DNA of 64,000 nt from Nageia nagi (lineage: Eukaryota > Pinophyta), in contig JBITNC010000001.1 of the NCBI GenBank assembly GCA_050084985.1, positions 15,624,001-15,688,000 of the forward strand, given 5' to 3'. Below the pieces are notes generated by a model, which did no database searches, was not told the DNA's origin, and was given only the letters and a program-made list of their open reading frames with translations. Position 1 is the first letter of the stretch, and each line of letters begins with the position of its first letter. Positions 54,201 through 57,460 of the stretch are shown one piece after another. The translations under genes were made by a program, and so were the position numbers.

Positions 54201-56165
54201 CCATTTTGGTCTTGGGTGGTTGTATGATGGTTGGGTGTTTTTTTCCAGTCAAGATATCCATACTAATGTTTAGGCTATTTTTAACTACTAGTGTTGACTC
54301 TTGAGGTATGCAGAGGCAATCTCAGAAATGTTTTACAATTACAAGTTTTTGAAGTTTCTAATCATTTTAGGTTTGTTTATGTATTGTTTTGATCATCGTA
54401 GAAACTCAACTCAGGAAACTGATGGTAGAGAAGACTTACATTAGCAGTGCTGTAAACGTATGTGCCAAAATCTTGATTAACCTCTTGTATTTTTGAATTT
54501 AAACACGATAGCTAAATTGTAGTGCAGATTAGTTGGTTGGTTGGATGGACGATGAGTTATGATTTCCAGAAATGGGCACCAATGGAGAATAGGGTCAATA
54601 ATGAAGGGAAGGGGATATGGCCCCCAGAAGTTGACCCATCAAAATTGTTGAAGTTGCTGTTGTACATACTACATGCTATAAACTCATCACCAATAGTTGA
54701 AGCATGGCACCAATTTTTAGTAACATTTGTAGATGAACTGTATCATCTCCTAATAGCATATCTTGATTTTTCATTGTACATAATTGTTTAAAGATAGTTT
54801 TGGCCCTTGGGTTTGAAGAAACAATCTAGGACAACTTCACATCTCTTAGCAAATATCTATTTAATGTAGTTCTTAAATGAAAAAAGAACGATTCAAATAA
54901 ATATTGTTCTTTCTATATGTTGAATGAGTCTATTATAATTCGGTCTCTAGTCTTTTATTTTTATTAATTATTATAACACATTAGATGAATTGTATCATCT
55001 CCTAATAGCATAACTTCATTTTTCACTGTACATAATTGTACAAAGATAGTTTTTGATTGGAAGAAACAATCTAACACAACCTCACATTTCTTAACAAATA
55101 TTTAATGTAGTTTCCAAATGAAAAAAGAATGATTCAAATAAATATTGTTCTCTCTACATGTTGAATAGGTCCGTATTATAATTCAGTCTCTTGTCTTTTA
55201 TGTTTATTATATAACATTAGATTCAATATGTTTTTTCCTATGTGGGTTGTTTCTACAGTTGAAATCAGTGGTATCAAAATGGTTCATTCTATGTTTGCAT
55301 GTCTTGAACGAGGCCTAGCTACCAAAAAGTACAATCTTGAAATATTTCCCTCCTTAGATTACCTTGTCATTTTAAAAGATCTCAGATGGTATATGGCACG
55401 AGAACTCAAAATAATTTTTGAGAAATGCTTAGTGAAGCACTTGACAAGTGGAAGAAGCAAATGTTAACTCTCAATGGTGACTGTACTTACCCATGAGGTT
55501 TGTTTCTTTGGAGGGACAACAGCCTTCAACATACAAAGAGGCACACTACAATGGCGACATGTTTGTGTACCATTAAGCATGTGCACAAAGATGATATAGG
55601 AGGTACACCACAGTCAAGTAGCAGAGCATTTATATAGGGATTTTTGATGCAGTATTTGCTTGAGGATTTTTATTTTTGATACAGGATTACGACAATTTTT
55701 TTTCTAAAAATAGAAAATGCTGTAGGTGAGTTGATTGACAGTGGTTTACTCTCTATGTAGTGTTTCTTTAAATACAGTTAGGTAATGACTAACATGTGTA
55801 ATGTGTATATCGTATTATTCTCCCATTTCCATTTTTGGTGCTTCAGAAAGGTTTTTGTATATATGAAAAGTAAAAGTTTGACTTACTAGTTACATAGACT
55901 TGATGTTTGCATTGTAAACAATATTCTGGTACCTGTCTTAAACTTTCTTCTTCAGGCATACAGCTCACCTGTTGAAGATCCAAGGCTTCGTTCAGAAGAG
56001 AAAGATCTGATTCTAGGGAAGAATCAACCAAAAGAACCTGTGAAATCTATTCCATGGAAATTGCTTCTGTCAAAGGCACCAGTTTGGGCACTAATAATTT
56101 GTCACTTTTGCCATAATTGGGGGACATTCATTCTTCTAACATGGATGCCAACATACTATAATCAG
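3183..56165 (+). CDS. PHT4;1: Plastid PHT4-family anion/phosphate transporter, six exons, 3' end outside window
   Basis: Exons at 3183-3237, 4656-5362, 5718-5825, 40491-40646, 53048-53263 and 55956-56165 join in frame to 484 codons, all with GT-AG introns. The product is an SLC17-type major facilitator. PKRWVIVLLC...NMDR is TM1, VNMSIAILPM leads into TM2, and ADKIGGK is the loop 2-3 signature. VRALMGVGEGVAMPAMNN is the TM4-5 signature, and HFCHNWGTFILLTWMPTYY is TM7. About 227 residues precede TM1, rich in Ser, Arg and Lys as expected for plastid targeting but longer than usual. Arabidopsis PHT4;1 is a sodium-dependent phosphate carrier of the thylakoid membrane; the same role here is inferred. 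TM8-12, roughly 180 residues, must be encoded beyond base 64000. I see no stop or frameshift in the exons, so the gene looks intact. The exact PHT4 subgroup is less certain than the family. Confidence 0.85.
3238..4655 (+). other. Intron 1 with possible LTR relic
   Basis: This 1418-bp intron interrupts a codon after its first base. A reverse-complement primer-binding-site-like motif (GCTTTGATACCA, 3625-3636) is followed by TGTTAGGA at 3639, which reads on the minus strand as the end of an LTR plus PBS. The far end of this putative LTR (about 4300-4380) is not defined. The rest shows no gene. Confidence 0.45.
4656..5362 (+). CDS. PHT4;1: Transporter exon 2 (targeting region and TM1)
   Basis: The acceptor AG is at 4654-4655 and the donor GTATGT starts at 5363, right after the NMDR codons. 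The first about 208 codons lack clear family similarity and are rich in Ser, Arg and Lys. From about 5280 the conserved WWKRFPKRW and TM1 begin. The intron after NMDR is where I expect it in this family. Antisense frames overlapping this exon are shadows. Confidence 0.85.
5363..5717 (+). other. Intron 2
   Basis: This is a 355-bp AT-rich phase-0 intron with no repeat or gene visible. Confidence 0.9.
5718..5825 (+). CDS. PHT4;1: Transporter exon 3 (TM1-TM2)
   Basis: This is exactly 36 codons between an AG at 5716-5717 and a GTCAGT donor at 5826. It encodes VNMSIAILPM, the WSPTTVGLVQSS loop and FFWGYLLTQ of TM2, all strongly conserved in plastid PHT4 proteins. Confidence 0.95.
6634..7871 (-). 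mobile_element. Solo Ty3-type LTR (family G)
   Basis: The minus-strand LTR starts TGTGACATCCCC at 7871 and ends GGATCATCACA at 6634 (1238 bp). Flanks are AGATT (6629-6633) and AAATT (7872-7876), a four-of-five match for a target duplication. Its middle (about 7020-7340) matches the LTRs at 22976-24029 and 43142-44280, including the phrase at 7049-7074 repeated at 23275-23300. No internal sequence adjoins it, so it is a solo LTR. Confidence 0.75.
7480..7600 (+). repeat. About 30-bp minisatellite inside the LTR
   Basis: Four degenerate units carry CTTAAAGTGCCAAYGTGGGG-like sequence with a step of about 30 bp. The same AACGTGGG/CCAACGTTGG theme recurs in related LTRs at 42090-42300 and in the larger array at 48690-49205. 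Confidence 0.7.
7955..8887 (-). mobile_element. LTR half (family G-like), split by the copia insertion
   Basis: The minus-strand LTR 3' end (GAGATCATCACA) is at 7955. The LTR runs to the copia target site at 8883-8887 and resumes at 17010. TATA-like and YYAACGTCC-type repeats resemble the other G LTRs. An exact target duplication for the whole LTR was not found. Confidence 0.6.
8888..9389 (+). repeat. 5' LTR of the copia element
   Basis: It begins TGTTGGAATG and ends CCTTCA (502 bp), with a TATA box TATAAATAG at 9110-9118. It is about 97% identical to the 3' LTR. Confidence 0.92.
9393..9404 (+). other. Primer binding site (initiator Met tRNA type)
   Basis: TGGTATCAGAGC starts three bases after the LTR end and matches the canonical plant LTR-retrotransposon primer binding site. 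Confidence 0.9.
9405..11914 (+). other. Copia leader, no coding region recognised
   Basis: A 2.5-kb untranslated-looking stretch lies between primer binding site and gag. It includes a 15-bp direct repeat (AACTAAGAGAAGGT, near 9499 and 9666), a GC-rich patch at 9860-10380, and long AT-rich sequence. Small ORFs here show no family similarity that I recognise. Confidence 0.6.
9860..10380 (+). repeat. GC-rich patch with internal duplications
   Basis: Base composition jumps from strongly AT-rich to GC-rich for about 500 bp. A block near 9905-9942 recurs near 10080-10118, and a block near 9957-10002 repeats directly at 10003-10047. Both strands have open frames but none is recognisable. Confidence 0.65.
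11915..12500 (+). pseudogene. Copia gag remnant
   Basis: The frame from 11915 encodes LDGSNYGIWESRMRAELQAK and then IKEAWDKLKKIY, typical of the copia Gag N-terminal domain. A frameshift at about 12250 and a stop near 12404 break it. The downstream helix (LNKIIDLRTQL, FVTVMEIRF) continues in another frame. No zinc knuckle is visible. Confidence 0.8.
12530..15483 (+). pseudogene. Copia pol (protease, integrase, RT, RNase H), broken
   Basis: A protease-like IDDSGCTNH motif (about 12545) is followed by the pre-integrase zinc region with LWHHRLGHLN (12920) and CEKCILGKMHRQ. The integrase core has FIDDFSRMTFGYLL and LDNGGEYNSNEF. Reverse transcriptase spans 13960-14640 with WIYKVKFN, LVVKGFAQ and the catalytic YVDDLL. 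RNase H spans 14990-15480 and ends ADLFTKPL. Breaks include TAG at 13272, 14707 and 15166, plus several frameshifts. The terminal stop is at 15481. Confidence 0.9.
15621..16049 (+). repeat. 110-bp tandem repeat, about four copies
   Basis: Units begin TAGCACTGTTCAGTTATCCA at 15621, 15731, 15841 and 15950. Each contains two similar half-units built on GTTCAGTTATCCATATGTGA and GAGGAACTCNTATGTG. The array lies between the end of RNase H and the purine tract, in the copia 3' untranslated region. Confidence 0.9.
16497..16505 (+). other. Polypurine tract
   Basis: AAGGGGGAG abuts the TG of the 3' LTR, as expected for plus-strand priming. Confidence 0.85.
16506..17004 (+). repeat. 3' LTR of the copia element
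   Basis: It begins TGTTGGAATG and ends CCTTCA (499 bp). The TATA box is at 16728-16736. It is followed by the GGGAG target duplicate. Confidence 0.92.
17010..17586 (-). mobile_element. Second half of the LTR split by copia
   Basis: It continues the LTR of 7955-8887. The probable LTR start (TGTAATATTCTC on the minus strand) is at 17586. Boundaries are approximate because no exact target duplication was found. Confidence 0.5.
17587..17986 (-). other. Unrecognised stretch with a 102-codon minus-strand frame
   Basis: A minus-strand open frame (17641-17949) has no family similarity that I recognise. It lies between an LTR and a Ty3 RNase H fragment and is probably decayed retroelement sequence. 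Confidence 0.35.
17987..18390 (+). pseudogene. Ty3 RT/RNase H junction fragment
   Basis: The frame at 17987 encodes DFIVYAYQDEQEHPIAFSSK and then TLHDYEERYNLIEEQ, the start of a Ty3 RNase H. It continues after a shift with FKHFVSESKILVYTVH, a diverged VLQGEIGEG and EIWSTKLIRGKAL, the end of that domain. Reverse transcriptase upstream and integrase downstream are missing, so this is an isolated relic. Confidence 0.8.
18398..19378 (+). mobile_element. 5' LTR of a Ty3-like element (family J)
   Basis: It starts TGTAATGTCCCC and ends GGTACATTACA (981 bp), with a TATA-like TATAAAGA at 18712. A primer-binding-site match (TGGTATCAAAGC, 19380-19391) follows directly. The middle contains degenerate repeats of GGGAGCTTGCTCCA/GGGACTTGCACC-type phrases (18850-19020). 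Confidence 0.8.
19392..19848 (+). pseudogene. Gag start of the family J element, truncated
   Basis: From 19467 an open frame encodes an acidic N-terminus, then DLLSQLVKKVDAL, a coiled-coil-like start typical of plant Ty3 Gag, and a Pro-rich linker. It is cut at about 19836-19848 where another LTR begins. No pol or 3' LTR follows, so the element was truncated by later insertions. Confidence 0.6.
19849..20380 (-). mobile_element. LTR 3' part (G-like), minus strand
   Basis: On the minus strand it ends GGATCCTCACA at 19849. It carries the repeated CATTGGTATTGTGG/GGAGACCC phrases seen in the U5 side of the LTR at 41795-43061. Its 5' half is absent, and it runs into the hairpin array of the next element. 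Confidence 0.5.
20540..21700 (-). repeat. 182-bp tandem array of imperfect hairpins, seven units
   Basis: Units start at about 20543, 20724, 20907, 21087, 21272, 21453 and 21638 (steps 180-185 bp). Each holds an inverted pair, TAGGCGC...GCGCCTA type, around a conserved loop like CACTCCATTGGATTTCCATAG, with GATTTTC/GAAAA extending the stem. Confidence 0.85.
21945..22450 (-). repeat. Short degenerate repeat rich in GAGCTCAAA
   Basis: About ten units of 37-60 bp share TTTTCGAGCTCAAACTTTGC-like sequence. Two adjacent 37-bp units at about 22197 and 22234 are identical. The counterpart on the other strand is at 44880-45360. Confidence 0.75.
22732..22853. repeat. 61-bp tandem duplication at the LTR start
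   Basis: 22732-22792 and 22793-22853 differ at only two positions. The unit contains half of the LTR-terminal palindrome (GGCACAACACA) plus adjoining leader sequence. Confidence 0.9.
22854..22974 (-). other. Leader and primer binding site of a Ty3 element
   Basis: TGGTATCAGAGC on the minus strand (22963-22974) follows the LTR at 22976-24029. A short leader continues to the left until cut by the duplication and the giant LTR. Confidence 0.75.
22976..24029 (-). mobile_element. 5' LTR of a Ty3 element (family G)
   Basis: The minus-strand LTR starts TGTCACACCCCC at 24029 and ends next to the primer binding site (1054 bp). It is clearly homologous along its length to 43142-44280 and to 6634-7871. 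The terminal CA is mutated (TATAG). Confidence 0.8.
24030..24378 (-). mobile_element. Left part of an LTR interrupted by giant LTR A
   Basis: This sequence and 31351-31641 appear to be the two halves of one minus-strand family J LTR. They flank the CACAT duplications bordering insertion A. The right half starts TGTAATGTCCCC at 31641. Confidence 0.45.
24384..24430 (+). promoter_or_regulatory. Two-hairpin LTR terminus (A)
   Basis: TGTTG pairs with CAACA across ACGAAG. A second inverted repeat follows, with AATTTT/AAAATT flanked by CCC/GGG, then GACCC. The same arrangement starts H, H' and B. Confidence 0.75.
24840..26175 (+). repeat. Hairpin array of insertion A, about ten units
   Basis: Units near 24848, 24966, 25170, 25283, 25390, 25497, 25683, 25838, 25926 and 26118 carry GGTCGCAT-type left arms. 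Right arms ATGCGACC/GTGCGACC lie about 45-50 bases on. Inner arms such as CATTTGCATC also recur. Spacing is about 105 bp or multiples. Confidence 0.8.
25087..25114 (+). promoter_or_regulatory. Core promoter in array A (CATGTGG plus TATA)
   Basis: CATGTGGCA (25087-25095) is followed by TATAAAAG (25107-25114). The same pair with similar spacing is found in copies B and C. Confidence 0.6.
26444..30143 (+). pseudogene. LTR-embedded ORF of unknown function, copy A
   Basis: This is a diverged homologue of the copy B ORF (34152-37607, minus), broken by frameshifts and stops and by a 593-bp LTR at 28086-28678. The N-terminal globular part includes NKILDFSPKDIEEAFKW, SRVTGKEDD, SSKRFYMNSYLVYLLLHGK and KWWLESKWDHY. 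Next come SLGDTERYRN, a basic/acidic linker (RRKRRSSPKK, DEEEKGEDEE), FVSMKKDTVTINKCYSKKKHPQ and a coiled-coil-like end. The ATG at 26444 leads into a stop within ten codons; the homologous frame opens at 26458. No recognised catalytic motif is visible and I do not know the function. Residues conserved between A and B across frames suggest past protein-level constraint. Confidence 0.65.
28086..28678 (+). mobile_element. 593-bp LTR inside ORF A
   Basis: It begins TGGTAGTGCC and ends ATCTTCACA, flanked by a perfect AGTCT duplication (28081-28085, 28679-28683). Its middle matches the family G plus-strand LTR at about 42530-42620. It interrupts the linker region of ORF A. Confidence 0.75.
30144..31345 (+). 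other. Tail (U5-like) of insertion A
   Basis: Non-coding. It contains GATGAGTTTTTGCTCCCAC at 30231-30249, also found in B and near 59755. It ends with AGTCCTTTCAAG...GTAATGC, similar to the U5 ends at 48440 and 60740, and finally CAACA. Confidence 0.65.
30231..30249 (+). promoter_or_regulatory. Conserved 19-base tail motif
   Basis: GATGAGTTTTTGCTCCCAC is identical in copy B (34035-34053, minus), with a variant at 33970-33990 and another at 59755-59773. It lies just after the ORF in A and B. Role unknown. Confidence 0.6.
31351..31641 (-). mobile_element. Family J LTR start, interrupted by insertion A
   Basis: The minus-strand LTR starts TGTAATGTCCCC at 31641, like the LTR at 18398. It is cut at the CACAT target site of insertion A and probably continues at 24378 leftward. 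Confidence 0.6.
31642..32480 (+). pseudogene. Ty3 gag end and protease fragment
   Basis: KKPKWLNKGKKKS after the zinc-knuckle position is followed by an acidic linker. A degenerate protease start (KVVALYDFGS, then stop) comes next. From 31928 a frame has QKDVEMQVTEQCTLKFGI and then DIVLLDICQVVFGSPYLW, typical of plant Ty3 protease/RT linkers. Several stops are present. It begins exactly at the LTR boundary at 31641, so its 5' part was lost. Confidence 0.75.
32481..32758. other. Short AT-rich stretch, nothing recognised
   Basis: It lies between the Ty3 fragment and the TGTTGG end of giant LTR B. There is no supported gene. Confidence 0.5.
33960..34053 (-). repeat. Duplicated tail motif in B
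   Basis: Two related segments of about 65 bp each contain GATGAG(G)TTTTTGCTCC on the minus strand (34035-34053 and 33970-33990), just downstream of the ORF stop. Confidence 0.7.
34152..37607 (-). pseudogene. LTR-embedded ORF of unknown function, copy B (best preserved)
   Basis: The start is an ATG at 37605-37607, about 60 bases after a TATA box, and the frame ends at a TAG at 34152. Only a few frameshifts break about 1,150 codons. One uninterrupted segment of 309 codons (36478-37407) is the longest frame in the window. Parts in order: a basic N-terminus (RARKVKGQLFERH), then a predicted helical globular region (PFPNLCSEVA, GNMIMDFSPAGIEEAFCW, SLINAWREEFLPVV, SRVTGQEND, SSKRFYMDSYLVHLLLHGK, YQRWWYQNKF). 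Next come PLGNEERYRNM, an acidic Ser/Glu/Asp linker, a basic KSSTKRMSHERSP patch, ISHCYSKEKHPQ and a Lys/Glu coiled coil (KKEVKRLKKELTAS). Domain layout is Gag-like or chromatin-protein-like, but I recognise no family. Confidence 0.7.
37664..37675 (-). promoter_or_regulatory. TATA box close to ORF B
   Basis: CATATAAAAAGG on the minus strand lies about 60 bases upstream of the ORF B ATG. The equivalent in copy C (CTATAAAAGAGGG, 63331) follows the same CTCCATGCATCTC phrase. Confidence 0.6.
37760..39300 (-). repeat. Hairpin array of insertion B, about twelve units
   Basis: Plus-strand unit starts include 38643, 38739, 38834, 38934, 39032 and 39243 (about 97-bp step), with earlier units near 37775, 37880, 38022, 38208 and 38312. 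Each pairs GTCGCATGGTTTTGA with TCAAAAACATGCGAC through inner arms GAGTGAGTG and ACTCACTC around a loop of about 8 bases. A spacer carries AAAATGGCTAAGTATGA. Confidence 0.88.
38129..38157 (-). promoter_or_regulatory. G-box plus TATA core promoter in array B
   Basis: On the minus strand GACACGTGGCA (perfect CACGTG at 38152-38157) is followed by TTTATAAATATC (38129-38139). Spacing and sequence match copies A and C. Confidence 0.65.
39428..39474 (-). promoter_or_regulatory. Two-hairpin LTR terminus (B)
   Basis: An 8-bp inverted pair TGTTGTGC/GCACAACA is followed by a 9-bp pair CCTCAAAAT (39431-39439) and ATTTTGAGG (39446-39454). Compared with H, one base pair has changed on both arms. Confidence 0.8.
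39475..40490 (+). other. End of intron 3, no repeat recognised
   Basis: AT-rich sequence between giant LTR B and exon 4. No gene, RNA or repeat boundary is seen. Confidence 0.55.
40491..40646 (+). CDS. PHT4;1: Transporter exon 4 (loop 2-3, TM3-TM4)
   Basis: This is exactly 52 codons, with the acceptor at 40489-40490 and donor GTGAGT at 40647. It encodes ILGGIWADKIGGK (major facilitator motif A), GVIWWSIATVLTP and the VRALMGVGE signature with the conserved Arg. It lies 34.7 kb from exon 3, yet phase and protein continuity are perfect. Confidence 0.95.
40956..43141 (-). pseudogene. Ty3 gag, split by a solo LTR
   Basis: The gag start (MEDTLSQLTKLMEMLQNKL) reads from 43122 to 43067. A solo LTR at 41795-43061 interrupts it, and it resumes at 41790. 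The resumed part has DIPICCGELDLEKLNGRLKQLE, HALTWWEAYV, FIVALTAQFYHVGYQ, QVQDYTIEFKKQAV and KYKGGLHYHLK. A degenerate zinc knuckle (NHCDVDEHTTEECWKLH, first Cys lost) follows. Removing the insert and one target copy restores a continuous frame except for one stop at the junction. Further stops occur in the C-terminal part. Confidence 0.85.
41795..43061 (+). mobile_element. Solo family G LTR inside gag
   Basis: It starts TGTAACATCCC and ends GGATCATTACA (1267 bp), with a perfect GACAA duplication (41790-41794, 43062-43066). The U3 side carries about 30-bp units with CCACGTTGGCAT. The U5 side carries CCCATCATTGGCATTGTG units. Confidence 0.9.
43142..44280 (-). mobile_element. Family G LTR with internal sequence on both sides
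   Basis: This 1139-bp minus-strand LTR starts at 44280 (TATAACATTC, mutated TG) and ends GGGATCTTACA at 43142. Its outer side carries a purine tract and pol-end-like sequence. Its inner side carries a decayed leader and gag. It is clearly related to 22976-24029 along most of its length. Confidence 0.8.
44281..44566 (-). pseudogene. Ty3 pol end and polypurine tract
   Basis: On the minus strand CTTGAGGACAAGCAATTC is followed by GAGTGGGGAGGCC, resembling the end-of-pol and purine tract of plant Ty3 elements, directly before the LTR start at 44280. Upstream coding is degenerate. Confidence 0.55.
44572..44617 (+). promoter_or_regulatory. Two-hairpin LTR terminus (H)
   Basis: TGTTGTGC pairs with GCACAACA. 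Then CCCCAAAAT (44592-44600) pairs with ATTTTGGGG (44606-44614), followed by ACCC. Confidence 0.85.
44880..45360 (+). repeat. Short GAGCTC/TTTGAG-rich repeat of copy H
   Basis: Degenerate units with TTTGAGCTCGAAAATG-like sequence are the plus-strand counterpart of 21945-22450. Confidence 0.65.
45555..47065 (+). repeat. 182-bp hairpin array of copy H, about nine units
   Basis: Hairpin units near 45560, 45748, 45927, 46107, 46295, 46477, 46665, 46840 and 47020 step by about 180 bp. Each pairs CTAGGCGCAGGTTT with AATTTTGGTGCCTA around a loop like GGCTATGGAAATCCAATGGG. It is the counterpart of 20540-21700. Confidence 0.85.
47612..47619 (+). promoter_or_regulatory. TATA box of LTR H
   Basis: TATAAATA in the context GTTTATAAATAGACC lies after the hairpin array and about 920 bp before the LTR end. 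Confidence 0.65.
48546..49210 (-). repeat. Minisatellite of about 30 bp, probably LTR-derived
   Basis: From about 48690 to 49205 some 17 degenerate units of CCCAACRTGGGATGCCAAGAC/TCCTCC type follow each other. The period divides by three, which creates a 177-codon minus-strand frame with a ten-residue repeat, not a gene. The motif matches the U3 repeats of family G LTRs. Confidence 0.8.
49211..49944 (-). mobile_element. Family J-like LTR
   Basis: It is bounded by TGTAATGTTCC at 49211 and GGTACATTACA at 49944. A TATAAACGGG TATA box on the minus strand (about 49750) favours that orientation. A tandem duplication of about 75 bp lies at about 49490-49640. No exact target duplication was found. 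Confidence 0.55.
49947..50831 (-). mobile_element. Family G-like LTR
   Basis: The minus-strand LTR starts TGTAATGTTTC at 50831 and ends near 49947. Its middle shares phrases with other G LTRs (GGGCCTCAAA, CTAGCAAGGACCCT, CTCACGTAGGAGTCATC). Confidence 0.55.
50832..51190. other. Unresolved stretch, possibly retroelement pol remnant
   Basis: A minus-strand frame reads short polar segments (LITK, RGKRVLVHTDFVIYNQKTRRK) but I cannot assign it. Confidence 0.25.
51200..51765 (+). pseudogene. Importin-alpha-like pseudogene fragment
   Basis: The frame around 51250-51565 encodes KLEATMLLRKIL, then FVNFFVDFLRMDESHQLQLEAVWALTILA. This is the first armadillo repeats of plant importin alpha (LEATTQFRKLL, FPQLQFEAAWALTNIA pattern). 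A TAG at 51563 is followed by EGSPYAIKVMEHGE and, in other frames, DLVLCHNALRALLT. The preceding 150 bp have Lys/Arg/Gln-rich remnants resembling the importin-beta-binding region. It is intronless over this span and has stops and frameshifts, consistent with a retrocopied fragment. Confidence 0.6.
51766..52499 (+). other. Intron sequence with CT-rich segment and poly-T
   Basis: There is no recognised gene. A 12-base poly-T lies near 52140-52151. Small ORFs are not supported. Confidence 0.45.
52500..52770 (+). repeat. About 30-bp minisatellite in intron 4
   Basis: Roughly six units of CTTCAGCTCTGCTCCAATGTGAACACA-like sequence (for example near 52585, 52615, 52645, 52735) lie about 300 bp upstream of exon 5. 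Confidence 0.75.
53048..53263 (+). CDS. PHT4;1: Transporter exon 5 (TM5-TM6)
   Basis: This is exactly 72 codons, with the acceptor at 53046-53047 and donor GTAAGT at 53264. It begins GVAMPAMNNILSKW and continues with PVSERSRSLALVYSGMYLGS and the SSVFYSFGFIG helix. Conservation is very high and there are no disruptions. Confidence 0.95.
53264..55955 (+). other. Intron 5
   Basis: This 2,692-bp phase-0 intron is mostly AT-rich with no recognised element except a tandem duplication at 54732-55218. Two frames (54522-54791 and 55228-55467) have no recognised similarity. Confidence 0.85.
54732..55218 (+). repeat. Tandem duplication of about 245 bp
   Basis: 54732-54983 and 54984-55218 are similar along their length, starting AGATGAACTGTATCATCTCC and AGATGAATTGTATCATCTCC. 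Scattered substitutions and small indels separate them. Confidence 0.85.
55956..56165 (+). CDS. PHT4;1: Transporter exon 6 (central loop, TM7)
   Basis: This is exactly 70 codons, with the acceptor at 55954-55955 and donor GT at 56166. It encodes the charged cytosolic loop (EDPRLRSEEKDLILG, EPVKSIPWK) and TM7 ending MPTYYNQ. No further exon is recognisable up to 64000. Confidence 0.95.
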
Positions 56166-57455
56166 GTGCTTGATTGTTTCTGTTATTTAAGTATTTGAAT
56201 GAATTGTTTACAAATTCACCATATGTCATGCTTGTGTAGACAAAAATGACCATATAAATGTCATTGTATCCTTTGGCAGCATAGAAATGGTTGTAAATCG
56301 TAATGGATACAGCTGTTGCTAATTCAATCCCTGTTGTTAAAGCATACATATGTTATTACATTGAATCTACAATATATAGAAGTTGGTTTTTGTGTATTGA
56401 AAAGATATAAATAAACTAAGAGTTCACTGTAAAATACATTGTTTGGAATAACATAGGGACCATATAGACATATAACATGCAATTTTACTGCAGTATTAGC
56501 AATCAAACTATAGGAATGAATCAGATATGCTTCCTTTTCTTGCATTTCTGGGTAGTGGAAGTGTTACCACTGGTCTGATATTATTTTATTCACATGATGT
56601 AGGACAGTTTGTTGTCTAAAAGGAAAGGAGAAGAAGCTAGCAACTTCTCTTTGATGGAAATTTAGAATATCCAATATCAATAAATAACCATTCCTAACTA
56701 GAGGCGTCATTTCCTTGTGGTGGAAGATTTCTAGTTCCACTTGCACAAGTAGTCACAATTTAGCAAAACACTCAGAGCATAGATTTTGAATGCCAACTTC
56801 TAACACCTTAAATGTATGAGAAACATAAAAAAGTTTACAGGGTCAACATACGTGAATGGCTTATCACTAAGTATATGTCATATGCTGAAATCTATAATCT
56901 GTATGGTAAGATTTAAACTTTGTAAGAATATTATAGCCCATGAAGACACTAATGTTCAAATGCTTAAAAGAACATGGTCTTTGCCGACCGATTTTTAAAT
57001 GATAAGACTGATGTCTTTGATGTGATTGCACTCAGTTGTCTGAATTACTTTGGGAAGAATGATTATACCATTATCACTCCTAAGTCATCGTCAAATCGGC
57101 AATCAACTAGCCATGCAAAGTGACAAAACATCTCTTTCCATGTTGTAATTTCCAATGTGAAAAAGGAAAAGATTGCAAAAAGTGAGATTCATAGGACACA
57201 TCAAAATTAGGATGAGTTAAAATGGAACTTGGCCTTCTTTTGGATCTTGCTGTAAACAACTACATTTTCCTAGAAGTAGAAAGACTGGCTCCAAATTGCT
57301 GGTGGATAATTTATTGTGGATTGAATATGTGGGCAAATTGATGATTAACTTGCTATGCTTCCTTGTATAACTACGTCCACATGCAAGATGCAAAAGAAAA
57401 ATGTAATCAAGAAACTTAGTAGTAGAGTATACGATCATGCTATTGCCCATAGAAA
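56166..57455 (+). other. Start of intron 6, nothing recognised
   Basis: The intron begins GTGCTTG at 56166 and does not end before 64000. This first part is AT-rich with no supported gene or repeat. Confidence 0.6.
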
Positions 57456-57460
57456 GATTG

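Noticed and set aside
54522-54791. 89-codon frame in intron 5 considered as an extra exon
   Set aside because: Exons 5 and 6 already join perfectly and the frame has no similarity to the transporter family.
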